6,400 nt of DNA from contig JABXJU010000230.1 of NCBI GenBank assembly GCA_013375405.1, positions 1 to 6,400 of the forward strand. Direction: 5' to 3'. Source of the DNA: Candidatus Helarchaeota archaeon (GTDB taxonomy: Archaea > Asgardarchaeota > Lokiarchaeia > Helarchaeales > HEL-GB-A). The first letter of the stretch is position 1. Every line of letters starts with the position of its first letter. The translations under genes were made by a program, and so were the position numbers. The notes below the pieces were generated by a model. The model was given only the letters and a program-made list of their open reading frames with translations. It ran no database searches and was not told where the DNA came from. Shown here piece after piece: positions 1 through 5,625 of the stretch.

Positions 1-746
1 AAATGTCGTCCGCAATGCAAGGCATCCTGTACGAGGTAATCCGAGAGCTGGGTGTGCAATATGCGAGGGGTAATTTAAATGTATCATATGCAGAAGTAGT
101 GCCCTATAATATCCAAGTGGGGGGTATCGTTCCGGGAGAACAGAACTATTTCCAGTTCATGGCACCAGGAATAATAGCGATGGTTGTGATGATGGCACTC
201 ATGACAGGCCTACCGCATGCAATCTCCTATGAGAAGGATATGGGAACTTTGGATGGCATGTTGGTTGCACCGATAAATAGACTCTCGATAATACTCGGCA
301 AAACACTGGCACAGACGGTCAGAGGGATGATACAAGGTGTGTTGTTACTAATTCTGTCGGTATTACTCTTTGGCGTTAAGATCTATGGAAGCATTTTGTT
401 GGTATTCTTAATTTTGTTCCTAATTGTGTTCAGTTTCGTGGGTTTAGGGATAATGATCACCTCATTCACTAATAACGAGCAATCAGCATCAATGATTATG
501 ATGACCATCATGTTCCCGATGATGTTCTTCAGTGGAGTATTCTTTCCAATCGAGCAAATGCCCCCGATTATGCAGGGCATCGCGAAGTTCCTTCCGCTGA
601 CTTATGCTACCACAGCGATGAGGGATGTAATTGTATTGGGCGCTGGTATTCCGGCAATAACGAACGAATTAATATTCCTCGTGATCTTCGGTCTCGTCTT
701 CTTAGTGATCTCAATTCCATTGTTCAAAAGGGCGATGAGGGGGTAA
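1..746 (+). CDS. ABC-2 type transporter permease, C-terminal part (5' end outside window)
   Basis: Membrane subunit of an ABC transporter of the ABC-2 (drug, polysaccharide or daunorubicin-type export) family, which pairs with a separate ATPase to move substrate out of the cell. The 247 codons visible from base 3 hold about 55 residues of external loop, then five to six hydrophobic segments, roughly residues 53-71, 108-126, 128-152, 164-182 and 222-242. After the first comes a conserved family stretch with a YEKDMGTLDGML core and a P-x-x-R-x-x-I-I-L-G-K end, the cytoplasmic coupling region facing the ATPase. The FFSGVFFPIEQMP segment before the last helix is also typical. Full-length members are about 350-390 residues with a first membrane helix and a large external loop, both missing here, so the ATG at base 3 is probably internal. 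The stop is TAA at 744-746. Its ATPase partner, if adjacent, lies to the left. The substrate cannot be told from the sequence. Confidence 0.9.
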   Translation, partial: MSSAMQGILYEVIRELGVQYARGNLNVSYAEVVPYNIQVGGIVPGEQNYFQFMAPGIIAMVVMMALMTGLPHAISYEKDMGTLDGMLVAPINRLSIILGKTLAQTVRGMIQGVLLLILSVLLFGVKIYGSILLVFLILFLIVFSFVGLGIMITSFTNNEQSASMIMMTIMFPMMFFSGVFFPIEQMPPIMQGIAKFLPLTYATTAMRDVIVLGAGIPAITNELIFLVIFGLVFLVISIPLFKRAMRG

Positions 747-757
747 GAATCCCACTA

Positions 758-790
758 AGAGACGAATCTCTAACTATAATCTTTTTTTTT
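758..790 (+). terminator. Hairpin plus T9 terminator of the permease gene
   Basis: A perfect 5-bp stem AGAGA (758-762) / TCTCT (767-771) closes a CGAA loop, and a run of nine T follows at 782-790. A further T5 lies at 795-799. It begins 12 bases after the permease stop. T-tracts of this length are sufficient for archaeal termination. The small hairpin may be incidental. Confidence 0.6.
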
Positions 791-828
791 CAGATTTTTC
801 TCTTTATTAGCTTATCATAAAAATTTTG

Positions 829-850
829 AATGTTTTTCTAAATGTTTTTC
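829..850 (+). repeat. Short tandem direct repeat AATGTTTTTC x2
   Basis: The 10-mer AATGTTTTTC occurs at 829-838 and again at 841-850, separated by two bases, in the AT-rich stretch between the permease terminator and the M24 gene. The 12-base period is close to one helical turn, so a protein-binding site is conceivable. In DNA this AT-rich, chance duplication or a back-up U-tract terminator is just as likely. Confidence 0.4.
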
Positions 851-913
851 AGTAATTTGCTAATATTTTCAAACATAAAAAAATTTGAGAATTTTTACAC
901 GGGATGATAGTAA

Positions 914-2044
914 ATGAATCGACTTCAAAAAATAAAAAACGAAATGAGTCAGCAACAAATTGACTGTATTATCCTATTTAGTTCCAGAAATATCTATTAT
1001 ACAAGTGGTACCGCCCAATTTTCAATTTGTTTGATACCCCTTGATTCAGACCCGAAGATGTTTATTAAACGGAATTTTGATCGGGGAAAGAGCGAAACAT
1101 GGATTAAGGATGTAGTTCAATTAAATACTACAAGGGATGTCATAGAAGAAATCAAAGCTAGGAAGCTGGATAAGGCGAAAATTGGAATTGAAATGAACTA
1201 TGTTCGGGTTAATCAATATTTAAAGTTAGAAAAGGCGCTAAATGCTGAATTTGTTGATGTGAATCCATTATTTTCCCATCTTCGCATGATAAAAGATAAG
1301 AGCGAAATTGAAAGTCTTAAAAAGGCAGCGAAAGCGGTTGTTAATGTTCAGAAAGTCTGTCGCGAAACATTACGTCCTGGAATCACAGAACTCGAAGTAG
1401 CAGCAGAAGTAAGCCGTGAAGCAAAACTCAATGGATCTTGGAGCCCTGCGACTAATTTTTATTGGGATGCGAATGGATTTGTACTCGCTAGTGGGGAGAA
1501 TTTGTACACTCCAGGAGACTATCCGATTTTATCAGGGGTGGGGGCATCAAAAGCAACTCCCCGGAGCGCATCGAATCGAATTTTAGAAGAAGGAGATATT
1601 TTCGTCTTAGATTTTGCCACGAATGTAGATGGCTACCATGCAGATCATGCGCGCACCTACTTCATTGGGAAACCTACGGAAAAATATAAGGAGTTATATA
1701 AGTTGGTCCATCGGGTCTTAAAAACTATAGAAAATCAAATTCTAGTAAAAAAAGAGATTGGGGTTCTTTTTAAGGAGATCAAGCAAGAAGTGGGTAAATA
1801 TCAAGAATATTTTCAGGGATTCAATGGCTACAGGCAGGGATTAGGGCATGGAGTGGGCCTAGAGCTCGACGAACCTCCTGGAATTGTAGAGAATAATAAA
1901 CAAAAATTTCAAGTGGGAATGGTGATTGCTTTTGAGCCCAAATTAATTATCCCCGGATGGGGAGCAATTGACTTCGAGGATACGGTCCATCTTCGATCAG
2001 ATTCGACAGAAGTCCTCACTAATAGCCCTTTTGAAAATTATTAA
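914..2044 (+). CDS. M24 family metallopeptidase (aminopeptidase P / Xaa-Pro dipeptidase-like)
   Basis: Cytoplasmic dinuclear-metal hydrolase of the M24 'pita-bread' family, which typically removes N-terminal residues next to proline; some members are not peptidases. The 376 residues have the two-domain layout: a creatinase-type N-terminal domain (about 1-125, with the family's SSRNIYYTSG segment) and a catalytic domain (about 130-376). All five metal ligands are present: D233, D244 (spaced by 11, in VLDF...YHADHART), H312 (GHGVGLEL), E341 (AFEP) and E355 (DFED). Two accessory histidines of classical aminopeptidase P are changed: the substrate-pocket His 11 residues before the EEGD glycine is P216, and the His of the usual HEPP is D319. 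The ATG is preceded by a Shine-Dalgarno-like GGGATGAT at 901-908. A weak TATA candidate is TAATATTTTC at 861-870. The gene is convergent with the acetyltransferase gene that follows, 17 bases apart. Exact substrate unknown. Confidence 0.92.
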   Translation: MNRLQKIKNEMSQQQIDCIILFSSRNIYYTSGTAQFSICLIPLDSDPKMFIKRNFDRGKSETWIKDVVQLNTTRDVIEEIKARKLDKAKIGIEMNYVRVNQYLKLEKALNAEFVDVNPLFSHLRMIKDKSEIESLKKAAKAVVNVQKVCRETLRPGITELEVAAEVSREAKLNGSWSPATNFYWDANGFVLASGENLYTPGDYPILSGVGASKATPRSASNRILEEGDIFVLDFATNVDGYHADHARTYFIGKPTEKYKELYKLVHRVLKTIENQILVKKEIGVLFKEIKQEVGKYQEYFQGFNGYRQGLGHGVGLELDEPPGIVENNKQKFQVGMVIAFEPKLIIPGWGAIDFEDTVHLRSDSTEVLTNSPFENY

Positions 2045-2061
2045 TAAATTAGAATTCGATT

Positions 2062-2556
2062 TTAAATTCTTAATGCCATCATAAAGGCGTCTTCGCCATC
2101 GCGGTAATAACTGTTTAGAGTCTTAATCTTTTTAAAGCTATGCTTCTCATACATGGTGATAGCAGCTGTATTAGAAACGCGGACTTCTAAAATAAACTCT
2201 GGCGACCCATAATCTTCCTTCATGGACTGCATTCCTTTTAAGAGAAGGGTTTCCCCCATCCCTTGCTTGCGATATTCTTCAAGAACCGCAATACTTACAA
2301 GGTGAGCTTTCTTTGTCCATCGAAGTGCAAAGTTGGATAACCCTTTTTCAATTCGGAACATACAATAACCGCATAGAGTATTATCGTTGTTAAGCGCCAC
2401 CATAAAGCTTTTGGGATACTTATAATGTATGCTCATAAAGAAAAAACTTGGATAGTTTTCTGGAAGGCACACGCGATTAATGTGTACGACATTATCCAGA
2501 TCAGCTTCCTGGAATTGACGTATCTGGAAGTTTTTTTCTGTCAGTGCCTTTAACAC
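2062..2556 (-). CDS. ard1: Archaeal Ard1/RimI-like protein N-terminal acetyltransferase
   Basis: GNAT-fold enzyme that transfers acetyl from acetyl-CoA to the alpha-amino group of protein N-termini. It closely resembles the archaeal Ard1 (Sulfolobus NatA-like) family, often annotated rimI. The 164 residues show the family's peptide-binding LPENYP (31-36), including the glutamate that Sulfolobus Ard1 uses, then beta4 VSIAV (87-91), the acetyl-CoA loop R-K-Q-G-M-G (96-101), LEVRVSN (123-129), the YEKHSFKK helix (136-143) and a C-terminal YYRDGEDAFMM (150-160), all diagnostic from memory of this family. The start is GTG at 2554-2556: an in-frame TGA lies four codons upstream, and no other usable start occurs before the conserved region. 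No Shine-Dalgarno is seen, and a TATA box sits about 26 bases upstream, so the mRNA is probably leaderless. The stop is TAA at 2062-2064, 17 bases from the convergent M24 gene. Confidence 0.92.
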   Translation of the reverse strand: MLKALTEKNFQIRQFQEADLDNVVHINRVCLPENYPSFFFMSIHYKYPKSFMVALNNDNTLCGYCMFRIEKGLSNFALRWTKKAHLVSIAVLEEYRKQGMGETLLLKGMQSMKEDYGSPEFILEVRVSNTAAITMYEKHSFKKIKTLNSYYRDGEDAFMMALRI

Positions 2557-2576
2557 CTTTACTATTCAGTCTATCC

Positions 2577-2588
2577 ATAATATATTTA
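2577..2588 (-). promoter_or_regulatory. TATA box of the ard1-like gene
   Basis: On the minus strand AAATATATTA (2578-2587), preceded by purine-rich AAGAAAGT that could serve as a BRE, is centred about 26 bases from the GTG at 2556. This is the normal archaeal TATA-to-start-site distance, which places the transcript start at or next to the start codon. Confidence 0.55.
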
Positions 2589-2630
2589 CTTTCTTAATAG
2601 GCGAAGTATCAATCCAGATTCTAGTAATGT

Positions 2631-2900
2631 TTAGTCACCAAATGTATAAACTTTCCGTATGGGTTTTTTAACATCCCACACGCATTTCAGTCCTTTTGGA
2701 AATTTTACTAAATCGCCTGCTCTGATTTCAGTTTCACCAGTTGCCGTTTTAACTTTTACCTCACCTTCAATAATATAACATGTTTCCGTATCAAAGTATT
2801 CCCAATCAAACGTGCTAATATCACATTCCCATGGGCTCCATTCCTTCAACATCTTCTCAATATCTTCTTTGGTAGGTTTCTCCTTTTTAATTTCAGACAT
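2631..2900 (-). CDS. DUF861 (Cupin_3) small cupin protein
   Basis: Single-domain cupin of 89 residues, the same length and order of motifs as the small DUF861 proteins typified by Thermotoga TM1112 (recognised from memory). The same fold occurs in ureidoglycine aminohydrolase, but for the stand-alone short forms no reaction is established. Visible landmarks are WSPWECDISTFDWEY (21-35), the first cupin motif DTETCYIIEGEV (37-48), and the second motif GDLVKFPKG (62-70) followed by C73 and W75. The metal histidines of classical cupins are absent; C73 replaces the second-motif His, which is usual in DUF861. The terminal RKVY (82-85) has Val where relatives commonly have His. The start is ATG at 2898-2900 with GTGAGGATG upstream (2908-2916) as a ribosome site; the stop is TAA. 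It lies between the acetyltransferase and PHP genes on the same strand, with gaps of 74 and 80 bases, so co-transcription is not required. Confidence 0.9.
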   Translation of the reverse strand: MSEIKKEKPTKEDIEKMLKEWSPWECDISTFDWEYFDTETCYIIEGEVKVKTATGETEIRAGDLVKFPKGLKCVWDVKKPIRKVYTFGD

Positions 2901-2945
2901 AGTTTAACATCCTCACTATTGTATATTTGTCCAATATTGAGAACT

Positions 2946-2954
2946 CTTTATAAG
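2946..2954 (-). promoter_or_regulatory. TATA box of the cupin gene
   Basis: The minus strand reads CTTATAAAG at 2946-2954. A start site about 26 bases on, near 2924, gives a leader of roughly 24 bases that contains the GTGAGGATG ribosome site. A second candidate, ACAAATATAC at 2921-2930, would put the start at the ATG itself and exclude the ribosome site, so it is less favoured. Confidence 0.45.
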
Positions 2955-2980
2955 ATTTTTTAAAATGAGATTATCAGCAG

Positions 2981-3655
2981 TTATAAATTAAACTTCACAA
3001 AGCTTAAATCAATCACATTTTCAAAGCCATCGATTTTTTCTAAGATTGCTACTGCTGCTTTTGTGTCCCCTATTCGGCTTTCTATATGGGCATCAGACCC
3101 AATAGTAAAGGTGATACCATGGTCTTTTAAGATTTTAAGCCTTGTAATCAGGTTATTATCTGGGTGGGTTATATACCGTGAATTTAATTCAAAATAGATA
3201 TTATTTTCAACCAGCAAACTACTGAACATTTCCATATTCGCCATTTTAACATACGAATTGTGCGCCAGCGCCTTTATTGGCTTTATTTCTAATTCTTGAA
3301 TAAGCTCGCATAACCTTTTCAAAGTCACTATGGAATCAACGTATTCAAAAAGTAGGAGTTCAAATTGATTGAATGGGAATCGTTTTATATCCGCCCAGTT
3401 TGAACCCATGTCAATTTCTATTCCAACAAGGCAGTTAAAGCGTGCGGATTCACGTTCTTTCTTAATTCCAGCAATATATTGTCCAAAATTCTCAAAATTA
3501 ACTGTATCAATTATCGATTGTTTCCAAGATGTGGTAAAGTGGTCGGTTATTGCTAGATAAGTGAGATTTTTTTCGCGTGCTGTTTTTATTGCTTTGTTTA
3601 TTGATGGATTTCCATCTGAATACGCAGTATGAATATGTAAATCAATTTTTTCCAT
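2981..3655 (-). CDS. PHP-domain metal-dependent phosphoesterase (COG1387/HIS2-like)
   Basis: Member of the PHP superfamily (histidinol phosphatase and polymerase-associated phosphoesterases), a cytoplasmic metal-dependent hydrolase. The 224 residues carry the motifs in order: DLHIHT (5-10, H7 and H9), YSDG (12-15, D14), AITDH (35-39, D38 and H39), GIE (78-80, E80), LAHN (130-133, H132), ELNSR (156-160, E156) and IGSDAH (185-190, D188 and H190). The His that commonly follows a DYVIGSVH-type strand in the YcdX/HisK branch is not seen; the matching region reads FELLLFEYVD (98-107). Length is slightly below the 240-270 usual for this branch. The ATG start has GGAAGTGG at 3659-3666 as a possible ribosome site. 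No his genes lie nearby, so histidinol phosphatase is only one option and a generic phosphoesterase is the safer call. Confidence 0.9.
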   Translation of the reverse strand: MEKIDLHIHTAYSDGNPSINKAIKTAREKNLTYLAITDHFTTSWKQSIIDTVNFENFGQYIAGIKKERESARFNCLVGIEIDMGSNWADIKRFPFNQFELLLFEYVDSIVTLKRLCELIQELEIKPIKALAHNSYVKMANMEMFSSLLVENNIYFELNSRYITHPDNNLITRLKILKDHGITFTIGSDAHIESRIGDTKAAVAILEKIDGFENVIDLSFVKFNL

Positions 3656-3712
3656 TTACCACTTCCACTCTCCAGCAAATCTGCAAATTATATTGTATTA
3701 TCTTCCAAGTTT

Positions 3713-3721
3713 CTTTATAGA
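3713..3721 (-). promoter_or_regulatory. TATA box of the PHP gene
   Basis: The minus strand reads TCTATAAAG at 3713-3721. The predicted start near 3690 leaves a leader of about 35 bases with a purine-rich GGAGAG...GGAAGTGG stretch before the ATG. It nearly matches the cupin box CTTATAAAG. An alternative box, AATATAATTT at 3685-3694, would give a near-leaderless transcript. Confidence 0.45.
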
Positions 3722-3733
3722 TCACCATAAATT

Positions 3734-3746
3734 AACATTCTATGTT
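3734..3746. repeat. Small inverted repeat in the divergent promoter region
   Basis: AACAT (3734-3738) and ATGTT (3742-3746) form a perfect inverted repeat around TCT, and AACAT recurs at 3755-3759. It starts 13 bases upstream of the PHP TATA box, between the two divergent promoters. It could be an operator, but a 5-bp arm in AT-rich DNA occurs often by chance. Confidence 0.3.
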
Positions 3747-3797
3747 CTGTTGAAAACATTGATGGATAGATGCTATTTGTTTCAGAAATAATAAAAC

Positions 3798-3805
3798 TTT
3801 ATAAT
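3798..3805 (+). promoter_or_regulatory. TATA box of the surface-protein gene
   Basis: TTTATAAT at 3798-3805 is followed about 26 bases later by a predicted start near 3828, giving a leader of about 47 bases that carries the GTTGATC ribosome-site candidate. A second AT-rich run, TTTATATTT near 3850-3858, is too close to the ATG to serve it. Confidence 0.45.
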
Positions 3806-3874
3806 GATATTCTTCTTAAATTGGTGTAAGCTTAGGCAAATCAATTATTTTTATATTTGTGAGTGTTGATCTCC

Positions 3875-5536
3875 ATGAGGAAAAAGTATTTTATATTGAT
3901 GTCGTTGGGTTTTGGAATTCTATTATTGAGTTTGATTATACCAGCAGAGGCCAATCACCAAGTTACACTCTATTCAGAGGATTTTGCAACACTGCCGGGT
4001 GATTGGAGTTTTACGAATAATAATAATAATTGGCAGACTGGCCTCATTCCCTTTGGCGATCATTCGATGGATGGAAACGGGCTTGGGACAGAATTATTGA
4101 TTAATTATGCGGATAATGTTAATGAAATGATTGAGGCACAAACGCCTACTATCAATCTTCAAGGTTATACTAATATCAAATTAAGCTTTTACCATTGGTA
4201 TAATTTTTCTGATTCTTTAAACGACGGTGGTGGGATTTACCTATGGAATGGGACTGGGTACATTAATCCGCTCAATGATTTTCCCTCCGCCGTTACGGGT
4301 GACTTGAATACCCATGTAATTAATGGACTTGAGTATCCAGGACACCTAAATGAGAAAGGTTGGGCCTACAATTCTAGCGATGTATGGCTCCAGGTAGTTA
4401 TTGATTTAAGCCAGATTGGACTTAGCAATAGCGATTTTAATGTGACTTTTGTCTTTGGTGAAAATGAAACTGATACCATCCATGGAATGGGTTGGTACAT
4501 TGACGATATACATATTTTTGAAGATCAGCAACCTACAAATTGGACGTGGCTTATTTTAATTATAATAATCATCGCAGGGGTCATCGCTACCAGTTCAATA
4601 TACCATTTTACTCATGAATCTGATCTTGATACGAAAAAGTATGAGATTGGAGAAGAAACATCAGGCACTGAAACCACAACCCCAACTACTACTGAGACGC
4701 CTACACCCACTACGCCAACAGAAACAACACCTTCGACAACCACGACACCCAGTACTCCTACTCAGCCCACTCCTTCTACCCCAACTACACCTACTCCAAG
4801 CCCCACGCCTACTCCCACACCAACCACTACCCCAGGAACTTCAACCACACCAACTCCATCAACCACTACACCAACTACCCCACAGACTGTCCCCACGCCT
4901 GCCCCAGTTTCCACAAGCCAACCAAGAATAAAATGGAATAAAGTATGGACGTTAGTGGAAAATCCGTTATATGAGGATGGCTATTATTATGAAATAACCT
5001 TTGAAGTACCCTGCAGCATAACACCCGAGGCGAATCAGGTAGTTGTAGCACATATCGTCGTTACAGTTACTGCCCAATGCAAAAATGGAACATACACCAT
5101 CACACTCGATTACTGGGAAGCCTTCACCCTCCATGATCGAACTGAAGACAAAACGACAACGCGAGATAAACACTTTCTTGATTTAAACGAAACGATAAAT
5201 GGGATCCTGAGTCAAACTAATTGTGATGAAGTCTTAAGCTTTACGGCTACTCGAACACATACGGTCGGTTTAGGAACAGTTCAAGGTGCAGCTTGGTATG
5301 GGCAAGAAGATGGGGGTTCCTTTGCCTATCTATCCAATGGCCCTCCACCCCAAAATCAACCTTCCGTTCCTGCCGTAAGACCTCATGAAAATGTAAGAGT
5401 ACAAGGCAGTGTCACAAGTTTTAACACAGCCACTGCTTCAACCTTTACGGGTACCTATACCTACAACGCTCAAACGGGAACCCAAACCTATACCTCTAGC
5501 GCAAATCCGGGCACTACTTATACATTCCCCGAATAG
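3875..5536 (+). CDS. Membrane-anchored surface protein: signal peptide, MAM/choice-of-anchor-J-like domain, TM helix, Thr/Pro linker, unknown C-terminal domain
   Basis: The 553 residues begin with a Sec-type signal: MRKKYF, then hydrophobic 6-22, with likely cleavage after AEA (24-26). Residues 29-216 form a beta-rich domain with the GWYIDDI (206-212) signature common at the end of MAM / choice-of-anchor-J / immune-inhibitor-A-like sandwiches. It has six N-glycosylation sequons (N110, N125, N166, N189, N197, N222) and a run of five Asn (48-52). A helix WLILIIIIIAGVIATSS (225-241) follows, then a K254-K255 charged patch, a Thr/Pro linker (265-350) and a second domain (351-553) with C380, C402 and C450 and a Thr/Tyr/Gly-rich tail. 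With one cleaved signal and one helix, the linker and second domain would face the cytoplasm, which is odd for mucin-like sequence. ATG 3875 is preferred over an in-frame GTG at 3863 because it starts the signal's positive n-region and follows GTTGATC (3865-3871). Function unknown; an adhesin or S-layer-associated role is inference. Confidence 0.8.
   Translation: MRKKYFILMSLGFGILLLSLIIPAEANHQVTLYSEDFATLPGDWSFTNNNNNWQTGLIPFGDHSMDGNGLGTELLINYADNVNEMIEAQTPTINLQGYTNIKLSFYHWYNFSDSLNDGGGIYLWNGTGYINPLNDFPSAVTGDLNTHVINGLEYPGHLNEKGWAYNSSDVWLQVVIDLSQIGLSNSDFNVTFVFGENETDTIHGMGWYIDDIHIFEDQQPTNWTWLILIIIIIAGVIATSSIYHFTHESDLDTKKYEIGEETSGTETTTPTTTETPTPTTPTETTPSTTTTPSTPTQPTPSTPTTPTPSPTPTPTPTTTPGTSTTPTPSTTTPTTPQTVPTPAPVSTSQPRIKWNKVWTLVENPLYEDGYYYEITFEVPCSITPEANQVVVAHIVVTVTAQCKNGTYTITLDYWEAFTLHDRTEDKTTTRDKHFLDLNETINGILSQTNCDEVLSFTATRTHTVGLGTVQGAAWYGQEDGGSFAYLSNGPPPQNQPSVPAVRPHENVRVQGSVTSFNTATASTFTGTYTYNAQTGTQTYTSSANPGTTYTFPE
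4016..4030 (+). repeat. (AAT)5 trinucleotide run
   Basis: Five consecutive AAT codons encode Asn 48-52 of the surface protein, at a loop-like position before a Trp. All five use the same codon, so the run is a true DNA-level microsatellite and could vary in copy number without shifting the frame. Confidence 0.7.
4667..4924 (+). repeat. Low-complexity Thr/Pro-coding tract
   Basis: Eighty-six codons made mostly of Thr (ACN) and Pro (CCN), with a few Ser, Glu and Gln and no basic residue. Units such as T-P-T-P, T-T-P and S-T-T-P recur irregularly rather than in an exact tandem array. The strand is strongly C/A-rich, unlike its surroundings. This type of linker is usually extended and O-glycosylated outside the cell. 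Overlapping open frames here are by-products of the composition. Confidence 0.85.
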
Positions 5537-5544
5537 ATTACCCA

Positions 5545-5570
5545 AAATAAACCAATATTTCCTTTTTTTT
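5545..5570 (+). terminator. T8 terminator of the surface-protein gene
   Basis: Eight T at 5563-5570 follow the stop by 26 bases. A weak AT-only stem AAATA (5545-5549) / TATTT (5556-5560) precedes them. The T-tract alone fits archaeal termination. No comparable tract serves the convergent minus-strand gene in this gap. Confidence 0.6.
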
Positions 5571-5625
5571 GTATATACACCTTATGAATGCAAATTACCC
5601 AATGCGCGAATCATGTTTTAGGTTT

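Noticed and set aside
383..580. Minus-strand open frame opposite the permease
   Set aside because: Its hydrophobic composition mirrors the permease's membrane codons; the plus-strand gene explains the region.
2051..2070. AGAATT / AATTCT inverted repeat in the gap between the convergent M24 and acetyltransferase genes
   Set aside because: It is an AT-rich 6-bp stem overlapping the stop codon, with no T-tract on either strand, so it is not called a terminator.
2631..2900. Loss of the classical cupin histidines as evidence for a dead enzyme
   Set aside because: Cys at the second-motif position and no HxH are normal for the DUF861 subfamily, so this is not an anomaly.
3369..3560. Plus-strand open frame of 63 codons inside the PHP gene
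   Set aside because: It is antisense to a well-supported gene, with no motif, promoter or ribosome site.
4614..4931. A 105-residue open frame overlapping the Thr/Pro tract
   Set aside because: It lies in another frame of the low-complexity ACN/CCN region, yields Leu/Pro/Gln/His-rich protein and has no independent start signals.
5571..5578. GTATATAC palindrome after the T8 tract
   Set aside because: It is an eight-base AT-rich palindrome with no partner site or gene context, expected by chance.
5409..5621. A 70-codon plus frame running past the end of the surface-protein gene
   Set aside because: It mostly overlaps the real frame, crosses the T8 terminator and shows no recognisable content.
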